DNA of 64,000 nt from Dipteris shenzhenensis (lineage: Eukaryota; Polypodiophyta; Polypodiopsida; Gleicheniales). How positions within the stretch are numbered: position 1 is the first letter of the stretch; every line of letters begins with the position of its first letter. Location of the stretch: the NCBI GenBank assembly GCA_047967505.1, contig CM106539.1. One strand, 5' to 3'. The position numbers and the translations under genes were made by a program. The notes under the pieces are model-generated. The model saw only the letters and a list, made by a program, of their open reading frames with translations, was not told where the DNA came from and searched no databases. Below, piece after piece: positions 10,617-18,617 of the stretch.

Positions 10617-11852
10617 TGAGGTACGAGTGGGAGCCCGACGGGTGCCGGTCAACAACCTACCATCTCGGACCACGGCCCATTTTTCCTAGGGACCTTACGG
10701 GCAACATCCCGCTGTTGTAGAAGAGCTCGTCGCTCCTCAATCTGTAGTGGTGTCAAATCCTCGTCCATGGACAGGGTGGGATGCTCTCGTAGGGCGACTC
10801 GGCGTCGGAGTGTCGCTAGTCGAGCATGTGAATCTCTGAAGCGAATGAGTGGGGGCTGCTCTCGGTTGGGGTCTCTCCCAACACGCCATGCTCCCTCTAT
10901 GCCATGGTCGGGGACCCCCATGGTGGTGGTCACAAAGGTGATCGCCTCCTCCATGGGCGTCGTAGTGGTGCTGGTCCTGTCTTGCGTGATCCCTCGTATC
11001 TGGATGTTGAGGGCCTTCGAAGCCCTCTGCTGCTACTCCGGTATGGCGGCTGAAACGATTGCCTTTGCGGGCTCCCGTTTCGCCACGTCTACCCATCTAG
11101 TCGTCTCTGCTATAGCCAACTGCATCGTGGCTATCTGTGCCTCCATCTTTGTGACAGGGGTCCCTCCAGGTGCTTCTCTAAGGGTCCCGAGCTCCTCTCA
11201 AAGCTGTGTGATGTCGTGTCTAAGCCCCTGGATAAGGGTCCCTTGCTCATGTATAATGCAGGCCTACTCTTGGGTGTATCGGACCTGCTCCTGAGTATAA
11301 TGTGTCAGCTCTGCCTAACGGGCCCGGATGCTGTGTATCTCATCCACTAGGGAGTCCCAAGCATCTAGTGGGGACCTAAGATGTCCTGGTCCGGGTGGGA
11401 ACTGGATCTCGAGAGGGGTTGGGCTGCTGAGGTTCTACTAAGGGTGGGGACGCTATGATCTGGGCAAGGGAGTGATATGTAGGAGTAGCGAGGCCGGACG
11501 AGGTGATGAAGGGTGGCTAACTGAGAGGTAGAGGTGATACGAGGGGAAAGTATTGTGGAGCCGTGGCCGGTGGGGCTAGTGGTGAGGCTACTGGAGAGGA
11601 GACTTGTGATGATGATGCAGGAGAGGGGGAGGAGAGAGGTGGCGTAGATGATGAGGCGGATGATGGTGGTGAAGTAGTGGTGGTAACCATAGCGGTCGAG
11701 GATGTGGTGAGCGGCATGGGCTTTGGGTGGGCCCCTTTCTTTTGGGCGGCATTGCTGTCCACTATCAAACCGCTCCGGTTGCTGCGTTTGTTGAAGTCCT
11801 CCAGACTGAATTGCTTTTGTGTTTTCCCCTTGTCACCATTCCCGTTCCCCAT
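10617..11852 (-). pseudogene. LINE-B ORF1 (coiled-coil/RRM type), decayed
   Basis: The N-terminus MGNGNGDKGKTQKQFSLED is followed by a Ser/Thr/Pro-rich linker. After stops in the middle, the conserved C-terminal half reads EGAWRVGRDPNREQPPLIRF, REHPTLSMDEDLTPLQIEE and RALLQQRD, matching the L1-ORF1p-like RRM and C-terminal domain of LINE-A ORF1. A small indel near 10690 shifts the frame, after which VVRDGRLLTGTRRAPTRTS leads to the TAG. The N-terminal ~40 residues differ from LINE-A, so the two belong to different subfamilies. Confidence 0.75.
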
Positions 11853-11993
11853 CTCCTCACGTATGTAAATTTGGACCGAAGGGTATCCTACCTAGTCTCC
11901 TGTCCTCATCCCCCTGTTCCCTTCATTATGGGGGAGGCAGCAGCGGGCAAAGAAGGGATTGCAGGAGGTCGGAGCTACAAGCGGGGGGGGGGA

Positions 11994-12060
11994 GAGAAAG
12001 AAAGAAAGAAAGAAAGTGTATTATTGTCCACTAGAGGCCAAAATGGGCCCATGGGACATC
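11994..12060 (-). promoter_or_regulatory. LINE-A 3' hairpin and (GAAA)n tail
   Basis: On the minus strand GTCC..GGAC forms an outer stem and GGGCC(CATTTT)GGCCT an inner one with one G-U pair. AATAATACAC and TTTC repeats follow. LINE-K has the same layout with compensating differences (GGGTCG and CGGCCC around TATTTT). Confidence 0.7.
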
Positions 12061-12267
12061 AAGAACTCTGCATACAAGATAGCACAAAATCAACGTGCCC
12101 CAAAGAAGAGGCATCGTCGAATATCATCTAAGTGCTACGCAATATAATGCTAGTGAAAGCACATAATGTCAAATCTGAGCCTAAATACAGAGTAAACTAG
12201 ACCGCCCCCGGATGCAAAATGGGGGGGATGAGCACAATATGCCAATGCAAAGATACAAGTCTAGGTG

Positions 12268-15200
12268 TCAATGAGTCTGAGAACCAAAATAATACTGGAA
12301 ATCCTGTCCATCGACTGTGCCTCCTGCTATGAGAGTACAAATCTGGGCAAAGGTGAGGTGAGCGGCTGGTGGGGCGAGATCTCCATGAGTAAGTCTCCTC
12401 CGAAATGCTGCCATCATCCTGGATCGTCTGGAGATGAAGCGGCGAGTACGTCCCCTATGTAGCAAGATCCTGCGGCGTCTACAAACCATCTCATATGTAC
12501 ATCCACATGGTGGAGGCATGTGTCCTGTGTGGGCTCTGCCGTCCTCGTGCTCCTCCTGGTCTCTGTCCTCTGGTATGGCGTGTGTCTGAGCTCTATGAGA
12601 CTGGGCTCTATCACGCTCCGGTCTGTGCTCTCTGAGGTAGTCTCGCCGAAGCATAGTGGCCTCCCTGACATAAAGGGCTAGGCAATGCTGATCCTCGTAG
12701 TCCATCACTCGTGAGAGAGGTCCAAAGCCATCCGTGAAGAGACAGTGGAATCTACCTCTGATCTCATAATATAGCGGGCATCTGCAAATGAAGTGCTCCT
12801 CTGACTCCACCTCTCCCATGGTGCAACAAGGGCAGATCCTGGTCTCTCGGCCTGGTCGCCGTCCATCCTCCATGCGTCGCATCCTACCAGCCTCTATCTC
12901 GAGCTGATGCGAAGAGACTCTAAGCTGGCCGAGGGCAATCCTCAGTGAGTGGGACATGTGGGTACCTGTATAGCCTGGTGGGATGACAAATCCATCCTCT
13001 GAGATCCGAAGGAAGTGGTCACGATATGTGGCCATCTTCACCGGAAGCTGCGTGGGATAAACCCAAGTGCGATACGTATGAAGCTGCAGCAAGTCTGCTC
13101 TCGTGACCTGGCTAAGCTCGTGGCGAGTCAACTCAAGATGAGGGGCATCTATGCTGTATCGGAACGGAGGCAGTCTATCCATGTCTAGTCCAAGGGATGT
13201 GAGCCACCTAGTGAGTCTGAAGTACCAGCAGTATCGGGTCCCTGATCGTGCCAACTCCATAGAAGATGCAAGTGCTAGCCATGGCAACCGAGCTCTGCCT
13301 GCTGCTGAGTCTCCAAACTCCCTGACCCTGTGCAGATACATGACCGACTGAAACGCTGCATCCAATGCAAGGGGAGTAGCTCCAAACTCTGCTAGTATGA
13401 TCTCGTGCGGAACTGTAGCCTTGGCCCTAATGAGCCGAGAGAACATGATGATCTGTAACCTCTCTACTCGTCTCCAATCTGCAGCGCCGAGGTCTCCTGC
13501 CCAGAAAGGAGCTGCATACATCGCAGCTGGTCTCACCAATGTATCAAAAAGCAAGGATTTCGTATCGGGATGCTGAAAGTGGGACTGAAAACACTGACGC
13601 TCAAGATGAGCCAACGAAGCATACCCTTTACTAATCCTATCTCGTGCTGCATATGTCATGGTGAAGACCGGTCCCCTGAAAACTGCCCCCAAATAAGTGT
13701 ACTCTCTAACAAGCTCAATGGGCTGTCCGTCATAAGTGAAGTGAAACTCATCCATGCTGTAAATACGATCAGAGGTGTTGAAAACCATAACCTTGGTCTT
13801 GCCAAGGTTTACGGTCAACCCCCTATCATGGCAAAACCTGTGGAGTGCCTCAATATGTGCCTGGAGGCCCTGAGCAGTAGAGGAAATGAGAACCACATCG
13901 TCCGCATATAGGAGGATAGGAATGGAGGATCCTGAGAGAGTAGAGCCCACACCACCTGTCATCTGTACAAACATCTCTAGCTCATCAATGTATAATCCAA
14001 AGAGAGTGGGAGAGAGCGGGCAGCCCTGCTTCACCCCAATCGTGCTGCATACCTCCTCTGAGAGCCCCTCACGTGTCCGAGCTCGACCAGTGACCCTCTC
14101 ATACAAAGCCATGATAGCCCACTGTATCTCTCCACTAAAGCCCATCTGGCGAATCCTCTGAAACAATCTGAATCGCGGAACTGTGTCGAATGCCTTCCTG
14201 AAGTCCACGAAGCAACAATAAAGCCGTTGCCTTCGTGACTTCGCCTCCTCCACCAGTGCCCTAAGTGTGAGGATGTGGTCAAGTGTCGAATGATCCCTAC
14301 GGAATCCAGCCTGCCCTCTGGCTCTGAGTCCTGTCGTCTCGGCATGGTCATTTATACGGCTTTCCAAAACTGATGCAAAGATCTTGGCCATAACGTGGCC
14401 GATCATGATGGTCCTGTAATTCGACGGCTCCATAGGGTCCCCCGACTTGTGGATAGGTACTATGGTATTGCCTAACCAGGACTGTGGTAGGCCTGTACAA
14501 ACAGACTCATTGAAGAGTTGGGAAAGAACAAAATCTAAGGCATCAATCCCATGGATTACATACTCCGCTTGCAATCCATCATGATCCTTAGCTCTCCCGT
14601 TCTTCAATCGGTGGACTGCTGCACGGACACTCTCTGGTGTGAAAAGAATAGATGAAGCTGGCCTAGGGGAATGGGATAAATCGATGGGTGGCTGATCTGG
14701 AACATCATATAGAGCTGAAGTATATGCAGACCAGACACGTGGATCTGTAAGGGGGCTCTGAGACTTCGAGCGGAGGAATTTTCGCCAGAATTCCTTGGAG
14801 TCACAGCTGAAAAGCAAGCTTCTCAGCTCCTCCTCATTCTGGGCTAGAAATTGGCGTTTCTTGCGCCTAACCAACCACTTGTAGTCTCTCTTGGTTTCGG
14901 TAAGGAGGGGAGACTTCTCCTTGGTCTCAAGGTGAAGTTTCCTGCGGAGTTCCTTACACTCCTCGTCATACCAACCGTTGCAAGGAACAAGACCAACCGG
15001 TGGGGGACTAGACGAATGACACGTGGCAGGGAAGGACATGTGGGCAGCAGAAACGAGTGAAGAATGTACAAGTTCCCACCGGTCCTGCGTGGATGGTAGA
15101 GCATCTAATATATGAGGACGGAGTAGGCGGCTGAGGTTCTGGCTATATACATCATCGAACTGGTGGTCGAAATGAACCTCATAATAGGATGTGCGGTCGT

Positions 15201-16086
15201 GATGACGAGGGGGGGGTGGGTCATGGGAGACATGAGTCAAAGTAAAGTGGATGAGTGCATGGTCGGCAGAGGGCATGAAGGGGCTAACAGTAAGGCTATG
15301 GATGGAAGGGACTAGAGTCGGGGGACCTATGATGTAGTCGATCACGCTAGTGCCACGCCCAGAAGCAGAAGAGAATGTCGGCATGGAAGACTGTGGCCAC
15401 CTGGACAAGCCGTTATAAATTACCATACTGTGCGAGGTGAGGAGCTCCAGTAACTGACGTCCCTGATCTGTGGGCTGTACTGTGCAGTCTGATGAAGTCC
15501 GACAGAGGCTATCATTGTGAGATGCCGGAAGTATGACCGGATCCTCCATGAAGTCATAAGTGAGGGCCTGTCTGTTTGAGGTCCGCGCGTTGAAGTCCCC
15601 TAAGAGGATGACTTCTCCGCGATGTGAAAAATCTGCAATGTCCGCTGAGAGATCCTCAAATATGGACTGGCCTGGTCCAGTGGAAGAATAAAACGACTGC
15701 GCTGGGGGGAAGTAGCAAACTGCAATAAAGAGATCTCGCTGAGAGGCTCTGCGGTGGATGCGTACCCACAAGAATCGGGCATGTGAGTCCGCTCTCTCCA
15801 CTGTGATGATCCGATCGAGATGCTCTCTGTATAAAATGGCCACTCCTCCAGATCCTCTCACTCCAAATGCTCGAGTGTGCTGTCTGAAGGCAGATCTCCA
15901 TGTATATCCTGTCACTCGTGGCAAAGGTCTCTCTGGACTCTCGTGTGTCTCTGTGAAAAAGATGATATCTCTCCCAAAGAAAGCCCCCCGTAGATTGCCT
16001 GGCTGTGCTGTAAAAGAACCATTGCAGTTCCATACAGCGATGCGTAGACTATCTGACAGGTGGTGTGTCCCATGAGCCCTGTCCCG
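12268..16086 (-). CDS. LINE-A ORF2: endonuclease-reverse transcriptase
   Basis: An open frame of 1272 codons follows directly after the ORF1 stop and has no ATG before the endonuclease core. It nicks target DNA and copies its own RNA by target-primed reverse transcription. The APE domain starts RIAVWNCNGSF, with TETHE (catalytic Glu), GDFNAR (15583-15600) and SADHALIHF (the His of the SDH motif). The RT has GRAKDHDGLQAEY, YCCFVDFRKAFDTVPR, GVKQGCPLSPTLFGLY, catalytic YADD at 13897-13908 and NLGKTKVMVFN. A CCHC finger (CPCC..EEHFICRCP) lies at about 12776-12834, with an Arg-rich tail after it. No motif is damaged. I do not assign a clade: APE type is certain; RTE/Jockey-like or a separate group is possible. 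Confidence 0.9.
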   Translation of the reverse strand, partial: RDRAHGTHHLSDSLRIAVWNCNGSFTAQPGNLRGAFFGRDIIFFTETHESPERPLPRVTGYTWRSAFRQHTRAFGVRGSGGVAILYREHLDRIITVERADSHARFLWVRIHRRASQRDLFIAVCYFPPAQSFYSSTGPGQSIFEDLSADIADFSHRGEVILLGDFNARTSNRQALTYDFMEDPVILPASHNDSLCRTSSDCTVQPTDQGRQLLELLTSHSMVIYNGLSRWPQSSMPTFSSASGRGTSVIDYIIGPPTLVPSIHSLTVSPFMPSADHALIHFTLTHVSHDPPPPRHHDRTSYYEVHFDHQFDDVYSQNLSRLLRPHILDALPSTQDRWELVHSSLVSAAHMSFPATCHSSSPPPVGLVPCNGWYDEECKELRRKLHLETKEKSPLLTETKRDYKWLVRRKKRQFLAQNEEELRSLLFSCDSKEFWRKFLRSKSQSPLTDPRVWSAYTSALYDVPDQPPIDLSHSPRPASSILFTPESVRAAVHRLKNGRAKDHDGLQAEYVIHGIDALDFVLSQLFNESVCTGLPQSWLGNTIVPIHKSGDPMEPSNYRTIMIGHVMAKIFASVLESRINDHAETTGLRARGQAGFRRDHSTLDHILTLRALVEEAKSRRQRLYCCFVDFRKAFDTVPRFRLFQRIRQMGFSGEIQWAIMALYERVTGRARTREGLSEEVCSTIGVKQGCPLSPTLFGLYIDELEMFVQMTGGVGSTLSGSSIPILLYADDVVLISSTAQGLQAHIEALHRFCHDRGLTVNLGKTKVMVFNTSDRIYSMDEFHFTYDGQPIELVREYTYLGAVFRGPVFTMTYAARDRISKGYASLAHLERQCFQSHFQHPDTKSLLFDTLVRPAAMYAAPFWAGDLGAADWRRVERLQIIMFSRLIRAKATVPHEIILAEFGATPLALDAAFQSVMYLHRVREFGDSAAGRARLPWLALASSMELARSGTRYCWYFRLTRWLTSLGLDMDRLPPFRYSIDAPHLELTRHELSQVTRADLLQLHTYRTWVYPTQLPVKMATYRDHFLRISEDGFVIPPGYTGTHMSHSLRIALGQLRVSSHQLEIEAGRMRRMEDGRRPGRETRICPCCTMGEVESEEHFICRCPLYYEIRGRFHCLFTDGFGPLSRVMDYEDQHCLALYVREATMLRRDYLREHRPERDRAQSHRAQTHAIPEDRDQEEHEDGRAHTGHMPPPCGCTYEMVCRRRRILLHRGRTRRFISRRSRMMAAFRRRLTHGDLAPPAAHLTFAQICTLIAGGTVDGQDFQYYFGSQTH

Positions 16087-16089
16087 TCA
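16055..16089 (-). promoter_or_regulatory. Candidate readthrough site: TGA-CGG plus hairpin between ORF1 and ORF2
   Basis: The minus strand reads GCC TGA CGG, with the TGA at 16087-16089. GACAGG at 16078-16083 pairs with CCTGTC at 16055-16060, and TGG/CCA can extend the stem across a 5-base bulge. ORF1 and ORF2 are in frame through the TGA. UGA-CGG followed by a 3' stem-loop is one of the described readthrough contexts in plant RNA viruses such as furoviruses. Readthrough here is inferred. Reinitiation or a non-AUG start are alternatives. Confidence 0.6.
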
Positions 16090-17469
16090 GGCGGTCGGAG
16101 CAGGAGGTGGAGGTGGGGCCATATCTGCTGGTCTGTCATCCCTAGGCACTGTGGGAGCACGCCTCAAGGTGCCTGTGATGAGTCTGCCATCCCTGATCAC
16201 TGCCCACTTGCCCTGAGCTCGGGCTGCGTCTCTCTGAGGCAAGAGCGCCTTACGCTCCTCAACCTGTATCTGAGTCAGATCCTCGTCCATGGAAATCTGT
16301 GGGTGGTCTCTGAGTGTCCCTCTCCTCCTGAGGGCAGCTAGACGTGCCTGGGCATCTCTGAATCTGATAATGAGGGGCTGCTCTCTAGTACGATCTCTCC
16401 CGACTCTATATGCTCCTACTATGCCATGATCCTGTACTCCCAATGTCTGAGAGACAAAGGTCACAGCCTGTGTCATCGTGGACTCTGTCTCCGAGGGCAA
16501 GATACCACGAATGCGAATGTTGAGGGCCTTTGTGGCCCTCTGCTGTGACTCGGCCAATGTAGCTGATACAGTCGATCTCTGAGGCTGTGATGGCTGACGG
16601 CGGACGACATCCACCCACTCTGTGGCTCTCTGGACCTCTGTCTGAAGGGAGGTCAAACGCTCCTCAACTGCTGCTACTGTTGTAGTGGGAGATGTGTCTA
16701 TGTGCTGAACGCGAGTCTCGATCTGTTGCACTCGCTCTGTGTGTCCATGAATCTCTCCAGCAAGAGTCCTATGAGTCGCCTGTAAGACCTGAAGATCTGT
16801 TCTAATAGACAAGATCTCCCGGTCCTGCTGTGTCACTCGATCAGTAAGAGATGCAACCTGAGCTGTAAGGAGAGCAATGGTCTCGTCCTTCCTGTGAAGT
16901 ATCTGAAGGGCATCTCGGAGGTGGGCCTGAAAGTGCTGAAGCTCTGGTAGGATGTGTTGGCAAGGACAAATAGTGCAAGGCATGGAAGGCGAAAGAGAGG
17001 GGGAAAGGGGTGAAACCGGTAAGGTGGGTAGCGGGGATGAGGGAGAAGGCTGGAGAGGGGGAGAGAATGCGGGTACCGAGGATGGAGAGGAGGGGAAGGC
17101 TAAAGTTGGAGAAGAGGAGGGGAAGGCTAAAGTTGGAGAAGGGGTAGGAGAAGAAGCGACCTGAGAGGGGAGGGGTGAAAAAAACTGCGGGTACAAGGTG
17201 GCTATGGGTGGAAGATGAGATAATGGGGCTGAAACCGGTGTACCTGTGACTGGGAGTGCGGCAAGTGCGGGCACTGCGCTGGGCGGAAGATGAGATAGTG
17301 GAGCTGAAACCGGTGTACCTGCGACTGGGAGTGCGGCAAGTGCGGGTACTGCTCTGTCCTTTGAAGAGGATGCAAGTCCTCTTCTACTATAGTGCAGCAT
17401 GTCGGTCGTGGAGGCCATTGATGTTGCTGCTGTTGCTCCTTCTGTAATATGCTCGACGACGTCGGCCAT
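16087..17469 (-). CDS. LINE-A ORF1: L1-ORF1p-like RNA-binding protein
   Basis: A 460-residue protein starting MADVVEHITEG. Residues ~35-90 hold two copies of a 25-residue unit (AVPALAALPV.GTPVSAPLSH). A Pro/Ser-rich stretch follows, then a CXCX-like CTICPCQHILPE. A heptad-rich coiled coil runs from about 180 to 290 (LTAQVASLTDRVTQQDREI). The RRM-like block has LNIRIRGILPSETEST and GAYRVGRDRTREQPLIIRF, and the C-terminal domain has ISMDEDLTQIQVEERKALL. In L1-type LINEs such proteins trimerise and coat the element RNA, and the same is inferred here. It is upstream of ORF2 in the same frame with only the TGA between them. Confidence 0.85.
   Translation of the reverse strand: MADVVEHITEGATAATSMASTTDMLHYSRRGLASSSKDRAVPALAALPVAGTPVSAPLSHLPPSAVPALAALPVTGTPVSAPLSHLPPIATLYPQFFSPLPSQVASSPTPSPTLAFPSSSPTLAFPSSPSSVPAFSPPLQPSPSSPLPTLPVSPLSPSLSPSMPCTICPCQHILPELQHFQAHLRDALQILHRKDETIALLTAQVASLTDRVTQQDREILSIRTDLQVLQATHRTLAGEIHGHTERVQQIETRVQHIDTSPTTTVAAVEERLTSLQTEVQRATEWVDVVRRQPSQPQRSTVSATLAESQQRATKALNIRIRGILPSETESTMTQAVTFVSQTLGVQDHGIVGAYRVGRDRTREQPLIIRFRDAQARLAALRRRGTLRDHPQISMDEDLTQIQVEERKALLPQRDAARAQGKWAVIRDGRLITGTLRRAPTVPRDDRPADMAPPPPPAPTA
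17201..17360 (-). repeat. 75-bp tandem duplication inside ORF1
   Basis: Two adjacent 75-base units differ by a few substitutions and encode 25 residues each, so the reading frame is preserved. They lie in the low-complexity N-terminal part, outside the RNA-binding domains. Confidence 0.8.
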
Positions 17470-17609
17470 GTTTAATTACTGAAAACGGGAAACTGGCGGC
17501 ATTGAGAAGCAGGAGATGGCGAGCGCTGCCACTGCACGATGAGCGGGTGAGCGGGGTGGGGGGCCTGAGTGGCTGAGCTGCGAGGGGGAGGGTCTTAGCG
17601 GGGTGAGAG

Positions 17610-18061
17610 GAGCTGCGAGGGAGCTGCGAGGGGGAGAGAGGAGCCACTGCGAGGGGGAGGAGCTGTGAGAGGGGGGGGGGGAGGAGCTGTGAGGGGGGGG
17701 CGGGGAGCTGCGAGGGGGGGGAGGGGCTACGAGGGGGGGCTGCGAGGGGGGGTGAGGAGCTGCGAGGGGGGGAGGGGCTACGAGGGGGGGCTGCGAGGGG
17801 GGGTGAGGAGCTGCGAGGGGGGGTGAGGGAGCTGCGAGGGGGGTGAGGGGCTGCGAGGGGGGGTGAGGAGCTGCGAGGGGGGGTGAGGGAGCTGCGAGGG
17901 GGGGTGAGGGGCTGCGAGGGGGGGTGAGGAGCTGCGAGGGGGGGTGAGGGAGCTGCGAGGGGGGGTGAGGGGCTGCGAGGGGGGGTGAGGAGCTGCGAGG
18001 GGGGGTGAGGGAGCTGCGAGGGGGGGTGAGGGGCTGCGAGGGGGGGTGAGGGAGCTGCGAG

Positions 18062-18100
<39 letters not shown>
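17610..18100. repeat. G-rich minisatellite upstream of LINE-A
   Basis: Many tandem copies of an 18-20 bp unit (GAGCTGCGAGGGGGGGTGAG) with three alternating spacers (GAG, GAGG, GGG), forming a higher-order pattern from about 17720 to 18058. (GA)n and a G18 run follow at 18062-18113. Runs of six to eight G at regular spacing could form G-quadruplexes on the plus strand and C-rich RNA in the LINE-A sense. Either a LINE 5' UTR or a separate repeat. Confidence 0.85.
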
Positions 18101-18104
<4 letters not shown>

Positions 18105-18617
18105 GGGGGGAGGGAAGGTCGGGGCTGCAACCCAAAAAAAAAAAAAAATCGAGACTCAAAAAAAAAGTCGGGGCTGGGAAAAAAAAAGGTCAGGGCTGCA
18201 AGTGCGAGGGGGTGAGTGGGGGGGTGAGCGAGTGGTGAGCAGGGGGGCTGAGCGGAGGGGTGAGCAAGGGACTGAGCGGGGGGGCTGAGCGAGGGGCTGC
18301 GGGGGCTGAGCAAGGGGCTGAGAGGAGGGGTGCGAGGGGGTGAGCGGGGGGGCTGAGCTAGGGGGTGAGCGGGAGGGCTGCGGAGGGCTGAGAGAGAGAG
18401 GAGGGGTCCAAGGGGTGAGCGGGGGGGCAGCGGAGGGGCAAGAGGAGGGGTGCGAGGGGGTGAACGGGGGGGCCTAAGCGAGGGGGTGCGAGGGGGCTGA
18501 GCGTAGGGGGTGAGCCGTAGGGGGAAGCAAAGGTGCCAAAGTCGGAGCTCTAATACCGATGTAGAAAAGGGGTAGGGGACTGATTAGAGAAAGGGGGATT
18601 GAGGAGAGGAAGGGAGA
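18101..18617. other. GC-rich low-complexity DNA with a PBS-like site
   Basis: A-runs alternate with GTCGGGGCTG-like words, then irregular GGGGTGAGC repeats. At 18543-18560 the minus strand reads CGGTATTAGAGC next to CTACA, resembling an LTR end and a mutated iMet primer-binding site. LINE-C's tail sits about 60 bp further on. An old LTR element may have supplied this stretch, but there is no coding evidence. Confidence 0.35.

Larger units (their letters stand above)
9259..11991 (-). mobile_element. LINE-B: RT-deleted copy of the D family
   Basis: From its (GAAA)n tail (9260-9278) rightward on the minus strand come a 3' UTR, the C-terminal CCHC region, then directly an endonuclease N-terminal half, a stop, and ORF1. 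The whole RT domain and half of the endonuclease are missing: the endonuclease match ends in KTSSD and is followed within a few codons by EKHFIFRCPVYYEIRG. Its 5' end abuts the tail of LINE-A at about 11991. Confidence 0.85.
11992..17620 (-). mobile_element. LINE-A: near-complete APE-type LINE with both ORFs open
   Basis: The element runs from its (GAAA)n tail (11994-12015) to at least the ORF1 start at 17469, and the G-rich minisatellite beyond may be its 5' UTR. Order: ORF1 (coiled coil, RRM-like, CTD), one TGA, then endonuclease, RT and CCHC finger in the same frame, and a 250-bp 3' UTR. It is the only LINE here without internal stops or frameshifts. Its 3' UTR ends differently from the D family (GTCCCATGGGCCCATTTTGG, then GTGGAC), so it is a separate subfamily. 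Confidence 0.9.

Noticed and set aside
16069-16075. ATG inside GCTCATGGGAC as a start for LINE-A ORF2
   Set aside because: It is out of frame with the endonuclease. The LINE-K equivalent hits a stop after a few codons.
17387-18313. 308-codon and 227-codon Pro/Ser-rich frames on the minus strand
   Set aside because: They are translations of the G-rich minisatellite in two frames. Composition and repeat structure explain them.
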